From NCBI RefSeq assembly GCF_003851125.1, contig NZ_BGOW01000015.1:149742-213741 (forward strand): a stretch of 64,000 nucleotides of DNA, written 5' to 3'. Under the pieces are notes generated by a model. That model did no database searches and was not told where the DNA came from. It was given only the letters and a program-made list of their open reading frames with translations. Each line of letters starts with the position of its first letter. The stretch's first letter is position 1. Source of the stretch: Sulfuriferula multivorans (GTDB lineage: Bacteria; Pseudomonadota; Gammaproteobacteria; Burkholderiales; Sulfuriferulaceae). This document shows positions 45,838-54,070 of the stretch, one piece after another. Position numbers and translations under genes: made by a program.

Positions 45838-46320
45838 TTAGAGCATTTCTATTACCCACTTGGTAACCGTGCCGGTTGCGTGAGCGCATTGATTCCCGCG
45901 TGCCTCGTCAAATGCCTTATATGCTTCGGCATTCCACATGTCATAGGTTCGGCCGGTAAACTGTCTCTGCAGTTCCTCGCAGGTGATGCCGCCAAACTCT
46001 GCCCGGAACCGCTCCACAAGTTCTTTGTTTTTTTTGAAATTATTGATACAACGGCCTTTATCGAGCTTGTCGCGGTCACGGCCGAATTTCGCACTCAGCG
46101 CCAGCAGCCCGCCTGTCAATGCACCGCAAGCACCTTGCGCCATCAACCCGCCACCGCCGGAAAGTCCATGACTGGCTTTGATCGTGCTGTCATCAATAAT
46201 GCCAACGCTTTCCTGAACGGCGGCCAGAACACATTGCGGACAACAGCCATAAGCCAACTCGTACTGCAGGGCCTTGTGGTAGGCATTCTGCGCAAGCTCC
46301 CGTTTTTCTTCCGTATTCAT
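45838..46320 (-). CDS. C_GCAxxG_C_C family redox-active protein
   Basis: A 160-residue protein with the GACGALTGG core of the C_GCAxxG_C_C family plus conserved cysteines in YGCCPQCVLA, KGRCINNF, GITCEELQ and NQCAHATG. Members are thought to be redox-active, but their role is not established. The ATG at 46320 has CAGGAGG five bases upstream; the frame extends a little further. It lies 42 bases behind atpC and ends the minus-strand ttrBCA-atpC unit. Confidence 0.88.
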   Translation of the reverse strand: MNTEEKRELAQNAYHKALQYELAYGCCPQCVLAAVQESVGIIDDSTIKASHGLSGGGGLMAQGACGALTGGLLALSAKFGRDRDKLDKGRCINNFKKNKELVERFRAEFGGITCEELQRQFTGRTYDMWNAEAYKAFDEARGNQCAHATGTVTKWVIEML

Positions 46321-46362
46321 GCCGGCCTCCTGAATCCCATGCGCCAACCTGGCGATTTGACC

Positions 46363-46794
46363 TTAAAGCCCCTTCTTGCTGTGGCGCAATTTCTGAACGC
46401 CCTGCAGATGCGCAAGCGCTTTTGCCAACTCCACTTCCAGCTTTGCATACTCCATCGCCGTGACGCGGTTTTTCATGGTTTCTTCGACCTTGCGCTTTTC
46501 ATCCCATAGCTTGCCTTCTTCCATGGTCTTCTCACGGATAGCCATGTCGGAAAGAATCGTCACTCCCTGGGGCTGTACCTCCAGCATGCCGCCGGAAACG
46601 TAAACCACCTCCTCCTGCGCCTGGTGCGGAATTTTCAGTCGCACGACGCCGGGTTTGAGGCGGGCGATCATTGGCGCATGCCTGGGGTAAATGCCGACCT
46701 CTCCCATTTCCGCCGGCGCGACGACGAACTCCGCCAGGCCGGAAAAGATCAATTCCTCGATGCTCACCACATCCACATGGATAGTCATTGCCAT
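46363..46794 (-). CDS. atpC: ATP synthase F1 epsilon subunit, inside the ttr operon
   Basis: A 143-residue epsilon subunit of normal length. The beta-sandwich (MTIHVDVVSIEELIFSG, GEVGIYPRHAPMIARLKPG, VYVSGGMLEVQP) is followed by the helical hairpin (AIREKTMEEGKLWDEKRK). Epsilon is part of the central rotor and can inhibit ATP hydrolysis. Here it is 44 bases downstream of ttrA and not behind atpD. A ribosome binding site (GAGGAAAA) precedes the ATG. The deleted copy at 41823 shares its first 20 codons almost exactly. Confidence 0.93.
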   Translation of the reverse strand: MAMTIHVDVVSIEELIFSGLAEFVVAPAEMGEVGIYPRHAPMIARLKPGVVRLKIPHQAQEEVVYVSGGMLEVQPQGVTILSDMAIREKTMEEGKLWDEKRKVEETMKNRVTAMEYAKLEVELAKALAHLQGVQKLRHSKKGL

Positions 46795-46838
46795 GGTGTT
46801 TTTCCTCTATTGCCTGCTATAAGCCCCACGGCGGCCTC

Positions 46839-49800
46839 CTAAGCGCGCGCGACGCTGGCCGGCAGGCCGTTGCGCACCGAGGTCCCCGACACCGCGTCCA
46901 CCCACACCGACTTGCCCTGACGCGTAGGGTCCGCCAGCCCCAGGTCGTTGAGGTTGACGCCGGCACCGATAGCCGGCTCGTCCGGCTGGCGCGCACCACC
47001 GATGCGGTGCGCGCGGGCGCCCAGTTCCTTGTGGCCGAAGCCGTGCTCGATCGCCAGTACGCCGGGCATTACGCCAGCATGCACGATCACCCGGCCGCGC
47101 ACGCTGCCGCCGGGGGTGCGGATCACCGCGGCGTCGCCGCTTTCCAGCCCGAAGCGGGCCGCGTCCGCCGGGTGCATCAGTACCGGGTTTTCCGGGTGGA
47201 TGCCGCGCAGCCGCGAGGCGGCGATGGAATAGGAATTCTGCAGCGCCGACTTGAAGCTGACCAGTTGCAGCGGCCACTCGGCTTCCGGATAAAGCTTGCG
47301 CATCGGCGTGCCGTCGGCGAACACCGGTTCGGTCCAGGTAGCGCAGCCGGTGAAGCGTTTGCCGGTGATGCTGTTTTTTGTCGCACCCAGGTTTTCGTTG
47401 TAGATCTGCAAGCCCTTGTCGTAGCGGTGGGTCATCCATTCCGGATTGTCCTCATCATAGGTTTCCTTGGCAGGCTGATAGCGCCCGCCGCGGGCCAGGA
47501 TGAAGGCCACCTTGCGCACTTCCTCCGGCTTCAGGGTGCGTTCCAGCAGCGGCCGCAGACGCTCGACGCCGGACAGCAGGATATCCTCGTCGCTGGCGTC
47601 CGCCACCGGTTCCTTGCCGAGCCAGGCGATGTTCGCGCCGCCCCGCAGATACCAGTCTTCCGGCCGCTCCAGCGGATAAGTGTTGCCCTCCATGTCGGCG
47701 ATCGCGCCGGGCCCGAAACCGGGCAGCGCCATGGCCTTGGCCAGGGCGATGAAAAAGGTTTCCACGCCGATTGCCTGGCCGTCCGCCAGCTTGTCCGCCT
47801 TCGGCTCCACCACCGGCCAGCGCGCGGTGCTGGCCTTGGTCGGCACCGCGCCCCAGGCCGAGCCCCAGCCCCAGCTCTCGTACAGCAGCGCGTCGGGCAC
47901 GATGTAATCGGCGAAGGCGTTGCTCTCGTTGATCAGCGGATCGATGGAAACAATCAGGGGGATTTTTTTCGGATCCGCCAAGTCCTTTTCCACCTGCGCG
48001 CGCAGGCCGGGGATTCCGTAGACCGGGTTGGCACTCCACAGGAACAGCGCCTTGATGCCATACGGGTATCCGTTGGCGGCACCAGTCAGCCACTCGGTGG
48101 CCAGGGCCGGCGCATTCGGAAACCACGGTGCCTGGGCCGGATAGGCCTTGCCTGCCGCCTTTTTCGCGGCGAACTCGGCGGTTTTCTCGTACGGCACGTT
48201 GCGCCCCAAAGGGACACCGGAGGGCTTGATCATGCCGGGGAAAGCTGCCAGGTTGTAGCGCGGGCCGGCACCATCATCCTTGAAGCCGCCGCCGTTCATC
48301 GCCAGTCCTCCCTTCCAGTTCAGGTTGCCGATCAGGGCGTTCAGGGTCACCACGCCGTAGGCGTTGTAGAAACCGTTGCCGGCCATCATGCCGCCGTGGG
48401 CGATCGCCGCCGCGCGCTTGCCGTGGCTGGAGAATTCCCTGGCCAGACCGGTGATGGTGGGTGCCGGGACGCCGCAGGCGACGGCGTATTCGTCAAGGCT
48501 GCGGGCGAAAACCTGCTCGCGCAGTAATTGCAACGAGGATTTGACCTTGAGCGGCTGGCCGCCGGCCTCGACCGTGCTGTCCACCAACAGTTGTGCCGGC
48601 CCGGCGGCCTTGTCGTGAAACACGGGATGTCCATCGGCGTCGAGCACTACGAATGGGTCACCTTCCTTGTAGCGTGTCTCTTCGGTCAGCGCCAGCCCCA
48701 GATCGGAACCACGCAGGAATCGCCCCTGGCGCGGATGGCCAGGTTCGGCGATGACCAGATGGGTGGCATTGCTCCAGGATGGCTCGCCGGCCGCCTGCGC
48801 CACCACAGGGTTGGGGTGGGAAAGGTGTTTCGCGTCGTAGCGCTGGTTCTCGAACAGCCAGCGCATCATACCCATTACCAATGCGCCGTCGGTACCGGGT
48901 TTGATCGGAATCCAGCGCGCGCGCTCGCCGGCGGCAAGGTTGCTGGCGTTGGTCAACACCGGATCCACCACCACGTAGTTCAGCTTGCCCTCGGTGCGGC
49001 CCTTGGCCACCATTGCCCCCTGCAGTTTGAAAGGATTACCCGCCTGGCCGGGGGCGGTACCGATGAAAAGAGCGAATTCCGTATTGGCGAAATCCGGCTT
49101 GCCGTGGGGCATTTTCTTCATGTCGCCAAACAGCGCGCCGGAGCCGGAGCGGTAGGCGCCGCCGCAATAGGAGCCGTGACCGACAACATTCAGCGTGCCG
49201 TAGGCCTGCTGCATGAAACGCTTGCCGAAGGCCAGTCGACCGTCGTTGAAGTTAGTGAAGAGGGCCACCTGGTTGACTTTCGGCCCCAGCTCAGGACGCT
49301 GCGGGTCGATCGGGGTGGTCAGGTCGCGCAGGGTTTTCAGACCTGCGACCTGCCCTTCTCCGAACAGGTTGCCGCCTTCGGTCAATTCCCGCACCAGCTG
49401 TTCGAATGGAATCGGTTTCCACTGTCCCGAATTGCGCGGGCCGACCCGCTTCATCGGGCGCAACACCCGGAACGGCGAGTCCATCTGCTCCAGTACCGCA
49501 TTGCCGCGGCCACATGCTGTTGAGCGTCCCGCCAGACCTTTGTCCTGGAAACGGGAAAGGGCGACGAAGCTGTCCCGGATCGACGCCTTCATTGGCAGGT
49601 GCGGCACGGTGGACAGCGGGCTGTAAGGGTTGCCGGCGACGCGCAGCACCTTGCCGCTGGCGCGGTCGATGCGTACCCGTACGCCACACATGGTGGTGCA
49701 GCCGAGACAAGCGGTATAGCTCACCTGCTGCGCCAGGTTCAGCTTCAGTGTCCCGGTTTCCGGATCGATTTTGAACTCCGGTTCGAGGGAGGCGCCGTAG

Positions 49801-49928
49801 AATTGGCTCTTCGGCTGATTGTGGTCAAGCAAGGGGCTGAGCATGCGCTTGGCGGTGGCGCTGAAGCCGGCGCCGAACGCGACCAAGCCACCGGCGATGA
49901 GAACCTTGCGACGATTGTTGGTAGTCAT
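46839..49928 (-). CDS. ttrA: Tetrathionate reductase catalytic subunit TtrA
   Basis: A 1029-residue molybdopterin enzyme. The N-terminus has a twin-arginine signal (NNRRKVLIAGGLVAFGAGF), so it is exported folded. The 4Fe-4S ligands are C74, C77, C81 and C139, and a cysteine in HGSYCGGAYRSG lies where the molybdenum ligand is expected. It reduces tetrathionate to thiosulfate in the periplasm. The ATG at 49928 has AAGGAG six bases upstream. A 266-bp element lies directly before this ribosome binding site, separating it from ttrC. Confidence 0.92.
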   Translation of the reverse strand: MTTNNRRKVLIAGGLVAFGAGFSATAKRMLSPLLDHNQPKSQFYGASLEPEFKIDPETGTLKLNLAQQVSYTACLGCTTMCGVRVRIDRASGKVLRVAGNPYSPLSTVPHLPMKASIRDSFVALSRFQDKGLAGRSTACGRGNAVLEQMDSPFRVLRPMKRVGPRNSGQWKPIPFEQLVRELTEGGNLFGEGQVAGLKTLRDLTTPIDPQRPELGPKVNQVALFTNFNDGRLAFGKRFMQQAYGTLNVVGHGSYCGGAYRSGSGALFGDMKKMPHGKPDFANTEFALFIGTAPGQAGNPFKLQGAMVAKGRTEGKLNYVVVDPVLTNASNLAAGERARWIPIKPGTDGALVMGMMRWLFENQRYDAKHLSHPNPVVAQAAGEPSWSNATHLVIAEPGHPRQGRFLRGSDLGLALTEETRYKEGDPFVVLDADGHPVFHDKAAGPAQLLVDSTVEAGGQPLKVKSSLQLLREQVFARSLDEYAVACGVPAPTITGLAREFSSHGKRAAAIAHGGMMAGNGFYNAYGVVTLNALIGNLNWKGGLAMNGGGFKDDGAGPRYNLAAFPGMIKPSGVPLGRNVPYEKTAEFAAKKAAGKAYPAQAPWFPNAPALATEWLTGAANGYPYGIKALFLWSANPVYGIPGLRAQVEKDLADPKKIPLIVSIDPLINESNAFADYIVPDALLYESWGWGSAWGAVPTKASTARWPVVEPKADKLADGQAIGVETFFIALAKAMALPGFGPGAIADMEGNTYPLERPEDWYLRGGANIAWLGKEPVADASDEDILLSGVERLRPLLERTLKPEEVRKVAFILARGGRYQPAKETYDEDNPEWMTHRYDKGLQIYNENLGATKNSITGKRFTGCATWTEPVFADGTPMRKLYPEAEWPLQLVSFKSALQNSYSIAASRLRGIHPENPVLMHPADAARFGLESGDAAVIRTPGGSVRGRVIVHAGVMPGVLAIEHGFGHKELGARAHRIGGARQPDEPAIGAGVNLNDLGLADPTRQGKSVWVDAVSGTSVRNGLPASVARA

Positions 49929-49941
49929 GACATTCTCCTTA

Positions 49942-50207
49942 GGACTCGTTAATGAATAACTTGGACATGCGCTGGGGTCACTTTGAGCGCAGACCAAGGC
50001 GCAAGACGTGCGGTTGTGTCATTCACAACAAGCGGCTTGCAACGCCGGGATGCGCTCAAAGCGACCCCAGCCCGGAGGGTTGCTGCATATTCGTGTGTCT
50101 GCGGCGTTGCGAAACTTGCGAATGGAATGACCATTCGCTGCGTTTCGCGCCTTGCATCCATCACGAATACGCAGCAACGTATGTTCAAGTTATTCATTAA
50201 CGAGTCC
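49942..50207. mobile_element. 266-bp miniature inverted-repeat element between ttrC and ttrA
   Basis: Terminal inverted repeats of 22 perfect base pairs: GGACTCGTTAATGAATAACT (49942 on) and its complement ending at 50207, extending to 27 with one mismatch. Both ends are flanked by TTA (49939-49941 and 50208-50210). Inside are nested inverted pairs: TGGGGTCACTTTGAGCGCA with a near-copy around 50051-50069, and GTTGCTGCATATTCGTG with CACGAATACGCAGCAAC. Both strands have a chance ORF starting MNNL and ending VQVIH because of the symmetry. No transposase, so it would need one in trans. Confidence 0.88.
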
Positions 50208-51296
50208 TTAAGCTTGGACGCGGCGTTGGCCGGCCCAGGGCAGAACTGAGATAAGGATGATCAGAACAGCGATCCACAACCCGGCGGTGCCGAGGATGCC
50301 GAGCATGCCGTCCTGGCCGAGGGGAAGATGGTAATCGTGGTAATAACCGGCGCCGGTTTTGGGGATTTCCTGGCCGCCGATGAACACCGTCCAGCGCATC
50401 ATCCAGGCACTGTGCAGGGCGATCAGACCAGCCGCCAGGCGCCAGGCGGGATGCCGGACGGCAAGCCAGAGCGTGACCATGGCGCTACCGGCGGCCCACA
50501 CGGCGGTGATCTGCCATGCGCTCGAGGGCGCCACTTGCGCCAGCGCGTTGGCGTGAGTCGGAGACAGGCCGGTTACGCCCAGCAGCAGCCATGCAGCGCC
50601 AACAGCCAATACCAGTATCTGGGTCGCCGCCAGCAGGCGCAACAGGTGGGCTCCCTGCGCTGCGTGGCCGTCGCCGATGGCGCGGTCCAGCACCAGCACC
50701 AGGCCGATGGCTCCAGCCACGGCGGTGATGAAGAACTGCACCGGCAGAAGCGGCGTATCCCAGAGGGGCCGGGCGTGCACCACCATCACTTCCATGCCGG
50801 TGTAGAGCGCCACCAGCGCGGCGCCGGTCAAGGCAAGCACGGCGGCGATGCGGATCGCCCCCAGGCTGTCATGGCCGCCGTAGGCAAACGCCCGGTAAAC
50901 GCCCGCCCAGCGTCCGCCGGCATCGGCCAGACGCTTCAAATCCGGGCGCAGTATCAGCCAGGTATAGAGCGCCAGCCCGCCCAGGTAGAGTGGGATGAAG
51001 AAGGCGCCCCAGGCCATCCAGGAGCCGAAATTGGGGTGCAGGTAGAAATTGAGAAAGCGGCCGGGCTGGTGCAGGTCCGCGAGCAGGGCCACGGGTGCGG
51101 TCAAGCCGCAGGCCAGCGCGCCCAGCAAGGCCAGACGGCTCGCCCGCTCCCAGGCGGGCCGGCGCAGCGCGAACCAGGGCATAGTCAGCAGAAAACAGCC
51201 CACGGACAGGCCGATCAGGAAAAAATACTGGACCGCCCAAGGCAGCCACGACACTTCGCGGGCCACGTTGACGACTTCGACAATGGATGTGCTCAT
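50208..51296 (-). CDS. ttrC: Tetrathionate reductase membrane subunit TtrC (NrfD family)
   Basis: A 362-residue NrfD/PsrC-type quinol-oxidizing membrane protein with about nine helices (for example AVQYFFLIGLSVGCFLLTM at the start). It feeds electrons to TtrB and TtrA. The ATG at 51296 is chosen over an in-frame TTG at 51302 because GGAGG lies six bases upstream; this site overlaps the ttrB stop. The stop codon TAA (50210-50208) forms one flank of the 266-bp element. Confidence 0.9.
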   Translation of the reverse strand: MSTSIVEVVNVAREVSWLPWAVQYFFLIGLSVGCFLLTMPWFALRRPAWERASRLALLGALACGLTAPVALLADLHQPGRFLNFYLHPNFGSWMAWGAFFIPLYLGGLALYTWLILRPDLKRLADAGGRWAGVYRAFAYGGHDSLGAIRIAAVLALTGAALVALYTGMEVMVVHARPLWDTPLLPVQFFITAVAGAIGLVLVLDRAIGDGHAAQGAHLLRLLAATQILVLAVGAAWLLLGVTGLSPTHANALAQVAPSSAWQITAVWAAGSAMVTLWLAVRHPAWRLAAGLIALHSAWMMRWTVFIGGQEIPKTGAGYYHDYHLPLGQDGMLGILGTAGLWIAVLIILISVLPWAGQRRVQA

Positions 51297-51298
51297 GA

Positions 51299-52045
51299 TC
51301 AACCTCCGTGCTCACTCGGCCGCCACAGGGCGGCCTGGCCCTCGACACGCCCCTGGAAACGGGGATCGAGGCCGATGTAAAAAACGTTGGGGTGGGTGCC
51401 GGATTCGGGCTTGAGCACCTTGACCGCGTTGGGTTCCGTGCGTTTGGCGGCGTCCAGCCTGCGTCGCAGCTCACCTTTGGGATCGTTCAGGTCGCCGAAG
51501 ATGCGCGCGCCGCCGACACAGGTTTCGACGCAGGCGGGCAGCAGACCAGCGTCGACCCGGTGCGCACAGAAGGTGCACTTGTCGGCCTTGTTCGTATCGT
51601 GGTTGATGAAGCGCGCGTCGTAGGGGCAGGCCTGAACGCAGTAAGCGCAGCCCACGCAGCGGTCGCCGTCCACCACTACGATACCGTCGTCGCGCTTGAA
51701 GGTGGCACCCACCGGGCAGACCGGCACGCAGGGGGGATTGTCGCAATGGTTACACAGGCGCGGCAGCACGTAGGTGCCGACCTGGGTATGGCCGTCCACC
51801 TCCTGCGTTACGGCATAAGTGGAGACGATGGTGCGGAAGCTGTTCACCGGCACCGCATTTTCCATGATGCAACTGACGGTGCAGGCCTGGCAGCCGATGC
51901 ACTTGCGCACATCCACCAGCATCGCCCAATGGTGTTTACCTTCGGCAGCGCTGGCGCTATTCAAGGGCAGCGCCGCGCCGGCAGTAATCGCCGGTAGCGC
52001 CCGCAGAAAGGCGCGGCGGGATTGGAAAAGCGTATCGTCGGACAT
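51299..52045 (-). CDS. ttrB: Tetrathionate reductase iron-sulfur subunit TtrB
   Basis: A 248-residue four-cluster ferredoxin with a twin-arginine signal (SRRAFLRALPAITAGAAL). Cysteine groups are CIGCQACTVSC, CNHCDNPPCVPVC, CVGCAYCVQAC, and CTFCAHR with CVETC. It is the first gene of ttrBCA. A ribosome binding site (GAGGAG) precedes the ATG. The leader, including the first eight codons, is duplicated at 43036. Confidence 0.92.
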   Translation of the reverse strand: MSDDTLFQSRRAFLRALPAITAGAALPLNSASAAEGKHHWAMLVDVRKCIGCQACTVSCIMENAVPVNSFRTIVSTYAVTQEVDGHTQVGTYVLPRLCNHCDNPPCVPVCPVGATFKRDDGIVVVDGDRCVGCAYCVQACPYDARFINHDTNKADKCTFCAHRVDAGLLPACVETCVGGARIFGDLNDPKGELRRRLDAAKRTEPNAVKVLKPESGTHPNVFYIGLDPRFQGRVEGQAALWRPSEHGG

Positions 52046-52175
52046 GTTCGGACTCCTCTTCGAGAATGCACTTGTAGAGTAAGCGCGCCAAGACCATGCC
52101 GCTAGTGGAGGGATCGTGTACCCGGCTAGGTACTTTTCCTTAGAGAGTGATGTGGTTGGAGATTTTCGGGCCGTC
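52027..52175. repeat. 149-bp repeat, copy 2 (native ttrB leader)
   Basis: The genuine ttrB start and leader, matching 43036-43184 at a constant offset of 8991 with about 16 mismatches. See copy 1. Confidence 0.92.
52119..52134. promoter_or_regulatory. GTACC-N6-GGTAC palindrome, candidate TtrR site (copy 2)
   Basis: Same palindrome as at 43128, about 75 bases before the ttrB start codon, a reasonable place for an activator site. Adjacent bases (TTTTCCTTAG on the plus strand) are also identical in both copies. Confidence 0.5.
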
Positions 52176-52392
52176 TGAAACCTGATGAGACGGTTTTACT
52201 TGAGAGGCGGATGTCTATGAGAGAAAACCGGCCCGCTGGGAGCCGGGCGGTGTTCCTGAATTTCACTGCGAAGCTGGAGTACCCGCAGTCGCGAGGGATC
52301 AGGGGCTGGGAAGGATTTTGCCTACCGCACGACACAAGCTGCAATTCCAGGCTGCTTGCGAAAGGGCATTCATTTCTCTTCGACCCGTCGTG
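52176..52392. other. Region without recognised gene
   Basis: Between the ttrB leader repeat and the DsrE gene. A 61-codon plus-strand frame (52211-52396) has no recognisable protein features. A GC-rich hairpin (CCGGCCCGCTGGGAGCCGGG) lies around 52230. Nothing else can be supported. Confidence 0.5.
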
Positions 52393-52713
52393 CTAAAAAG
52401 TCAGCACCTTGTCACTGTCGCGTGCAATCCGATACAGATCCTGCATGGTGGAAATCTCGCAAACGCCGGTATCCGTGCTATCCCGCAGCTTCAGACAGGT
52501 GCCACATGCCTGTATCCTGCCACCCGCCGCAATGAACTGATCCATGGCTTCCGTTACCTTGAATTTTTCGTTGTCCAGGCTGCTGCATTCCACGCCCTTG
52601 GCCAACAAAAAAGCCGCAACTACATCCCCCTCCTTCAAGGCAAACACACCCAAACGGAAGGCATTCCACACCGTTTCACTATCGGTGGAATAAATCACCA
52701 GACCGAGCTTCAT
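52393..52713 (-). CDS. DsrE/DsrF-like family protein
   Basis: A 106-residue protein of the DsrE fold (MKLGLVIYSTDSETVWNAFR). It has four cysteines: C43 (GVECSSLD), C70 and C73 (QACGTCLKLR) and C85. The CGTC pair lies in the region of the usual persulfide cysteine. It is a third, distinct DsrE-type protein in the window. It follows the MFS permease by 16 bases and is probably the last gene of the pdo unit. A sulfur-transfer role is inferred from fold and neighbours. Confidence 0.8.
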   Translation of the reverse strand: MKLGLVIYSTDSETVWNAFRLGVFALKEGDVVAAFLLAKGVECSSLDNEKFKVTEAMDQFIAAGGRIQACGTCLKLRDSTDTGVCEISTMQDLYRIARDSDKVLTF

Positions 52714-52729
52714 GACATTCCCCTTTCGT

Positions 52730-54052
52730 TTAGAGCTTGTCCGCCGGATTCAACCGCGGATGCGTTTCCTCGCCCCATATCCATACGATCAAACCCGAAA
52801 CCAGCATGGCGATGGTCACAAACCAGAATCCGGAGTTGATGGCACCGCTCAGGTTCGCCACCAGTCCCAGCGCCAGCGCGCCGATGCCGTAGCCGAGGTC
52901 GCGCCAGAAGCGGTAAATGCCGATGGCTGAACCGCGCCAGTTGGGATGCGCAATATCTGCCACTGCGGCACTCAAGTTTGGGTAGAGCAATGCCATACCG
53001 AAACCCGTCACGGCTGCCGAGAACGACCACCATAAAATACTTTCACCCATGAGCATCATGCCCACGCCCGCGCCGCAAATCCACATCCCCCACACGATGG
53101 GCTTCTGCCGGCCGATGTGGTCGGACAGTTTGCCGGTGACCAGCTGCGAGCCACCCCAGACGAACCCATACACGCCCACCACCCAGCCAATGTTGGGAAG
53201 GCTCAAACCATGCTGATAGAGATAAAGCGGGTAGAACACCCAGACCAGCGCATCCACGAATTTTTCCACCAGTCCGGCCTGGCTGATGACGGCCATGCGC
53301 CTGTCGCGCCAGGACATCAGGGTGAATACCTCCCAGGTGGTGGGATTGTCGGAAATGTTATGGGGAAAGCGCGGTTTCGGCCCTTTTGATTGACCCGCAG
53401 CATAGCGTGCGCCTTCTGCCTTGGCCCAGGGCAGCGTATCTTTGACCCAGAACAAGGTCAGCGCGATTGCCAGCACGATCACCACCAGGCCAAAGATGAG
53501 CAGTCCCTGGCGCGCTCCAAACGCAGTCGCCATATAACCGGTGATGATGCCGGCGATGGCCACCCCCACGTAGCCGGAAAATTCATTCAAGCCGATGGTG
53601 AGGCCGCGCTGGTCGGCACGGGTGATATCCAGCTTGGAGGTTTGGGTCATGGACCAGGTGAGTCCCTGGTTGACGCCCAGCAATACCGTCGCCGCAACAA
53701 TCCAGCCCCAGCTCGGGGCATACAGGATCATGAACGGGATAGGCAACGCCGACAGCCAGCCCAACAACAATACCTGCTTGCGGCCGATGCGTTCAGACAA
53801 ACGTCCCGCCACGAAGTTAAGCGGACCCTTGACGAAACCGAACGCCACCACAAACGCCATGAGCAGCAGGAACGAACCCTTCGGCACGCCGAATTCGGAC
53901 TCCGCCAGGGCCGGTACTACGGTGCGCATCATGCCCAGCGTCAGCCCAACCAGCAGTACCTGGAACAACTGGTGTAAAAATTGCACCCGATTGTGGCCGA
54001 TGCCGTGACGATAATCCTGATAGCTTGCCTGGTGCGAAGTCGAAGCGCTCAT
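52730..54052 (-). CDS. Major facilitator superfamily permease
   Basis: A 440-residue transporter with about twelve hydrophobic segments and MFS loop motifs (GRLSERIGRKQVLLLG; GKLSDHIGRQKPIVWG). The substrate is not evident. Its position between a persulfide dioxygenase and a DsrE gene suggests an anion such as sulfite or thiosulfate, but this is inference. The ATG at 54052 is preferred to a TTG at 54055; AGGGA lies upstream. Confidence 0.85.
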   Translation of the reverse strand: MSASTSHQASYQDYRHGIGHNRVQFLHQLFQVLLVGLTLGMMRTVVPALAESEFGVPKGSFLLLMAFVVAFGFVKGPLNFVAGRLSERIGRKQVLLLGWLSALPIPFMILYAPSWGWIVAATVLLGVNQGLTWSMTQTSKLDITRADQRGLTIGLNEFSGYVGVAIAGIITGYMATAFGARQGLLIFGLVVIVLAIALTLFWVKDTLPWAKAEGARYAAGQSKGPKPRFPHNISDNPTTWEVFTLMSWRDRRMAVISQAGLVEKFVDALVWVFYPLYLYQHGLSLPNIGWVVGVYGFVWGGSQLVTGKLSDHIGRQKPIVWGMWICGAGVGMMLMGESILWWSFSAAVTGFGMALLYPNLSAAVADIAHPNWRGSAIGIYRFWRDLGYGIGALALGLVANLSGAINSGFWFVTIAMLVSGLIVWIWGEETHPRLNPADKL

Positions 54053-54070
54053 CAAATCATCCCTGTCTCA

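Noticed and set aside
46788..48527. 579-codon open frame on the plus strand
   Set aside because: Antisense to ttrA; composition typical of a complement of a GC-rich gene.
49949..50200. Two 82-codon frames, one on each strand, with similar ends
   Set aside because: Both arise from the symmetry of the 266-bp inverted-repeat element; no sign of protein constraint.
52211..52396. 61-codon frame upstream of ttrB
   Set aside because: No ribosome binding site, no family resemblance, and the composition looks intergenic.
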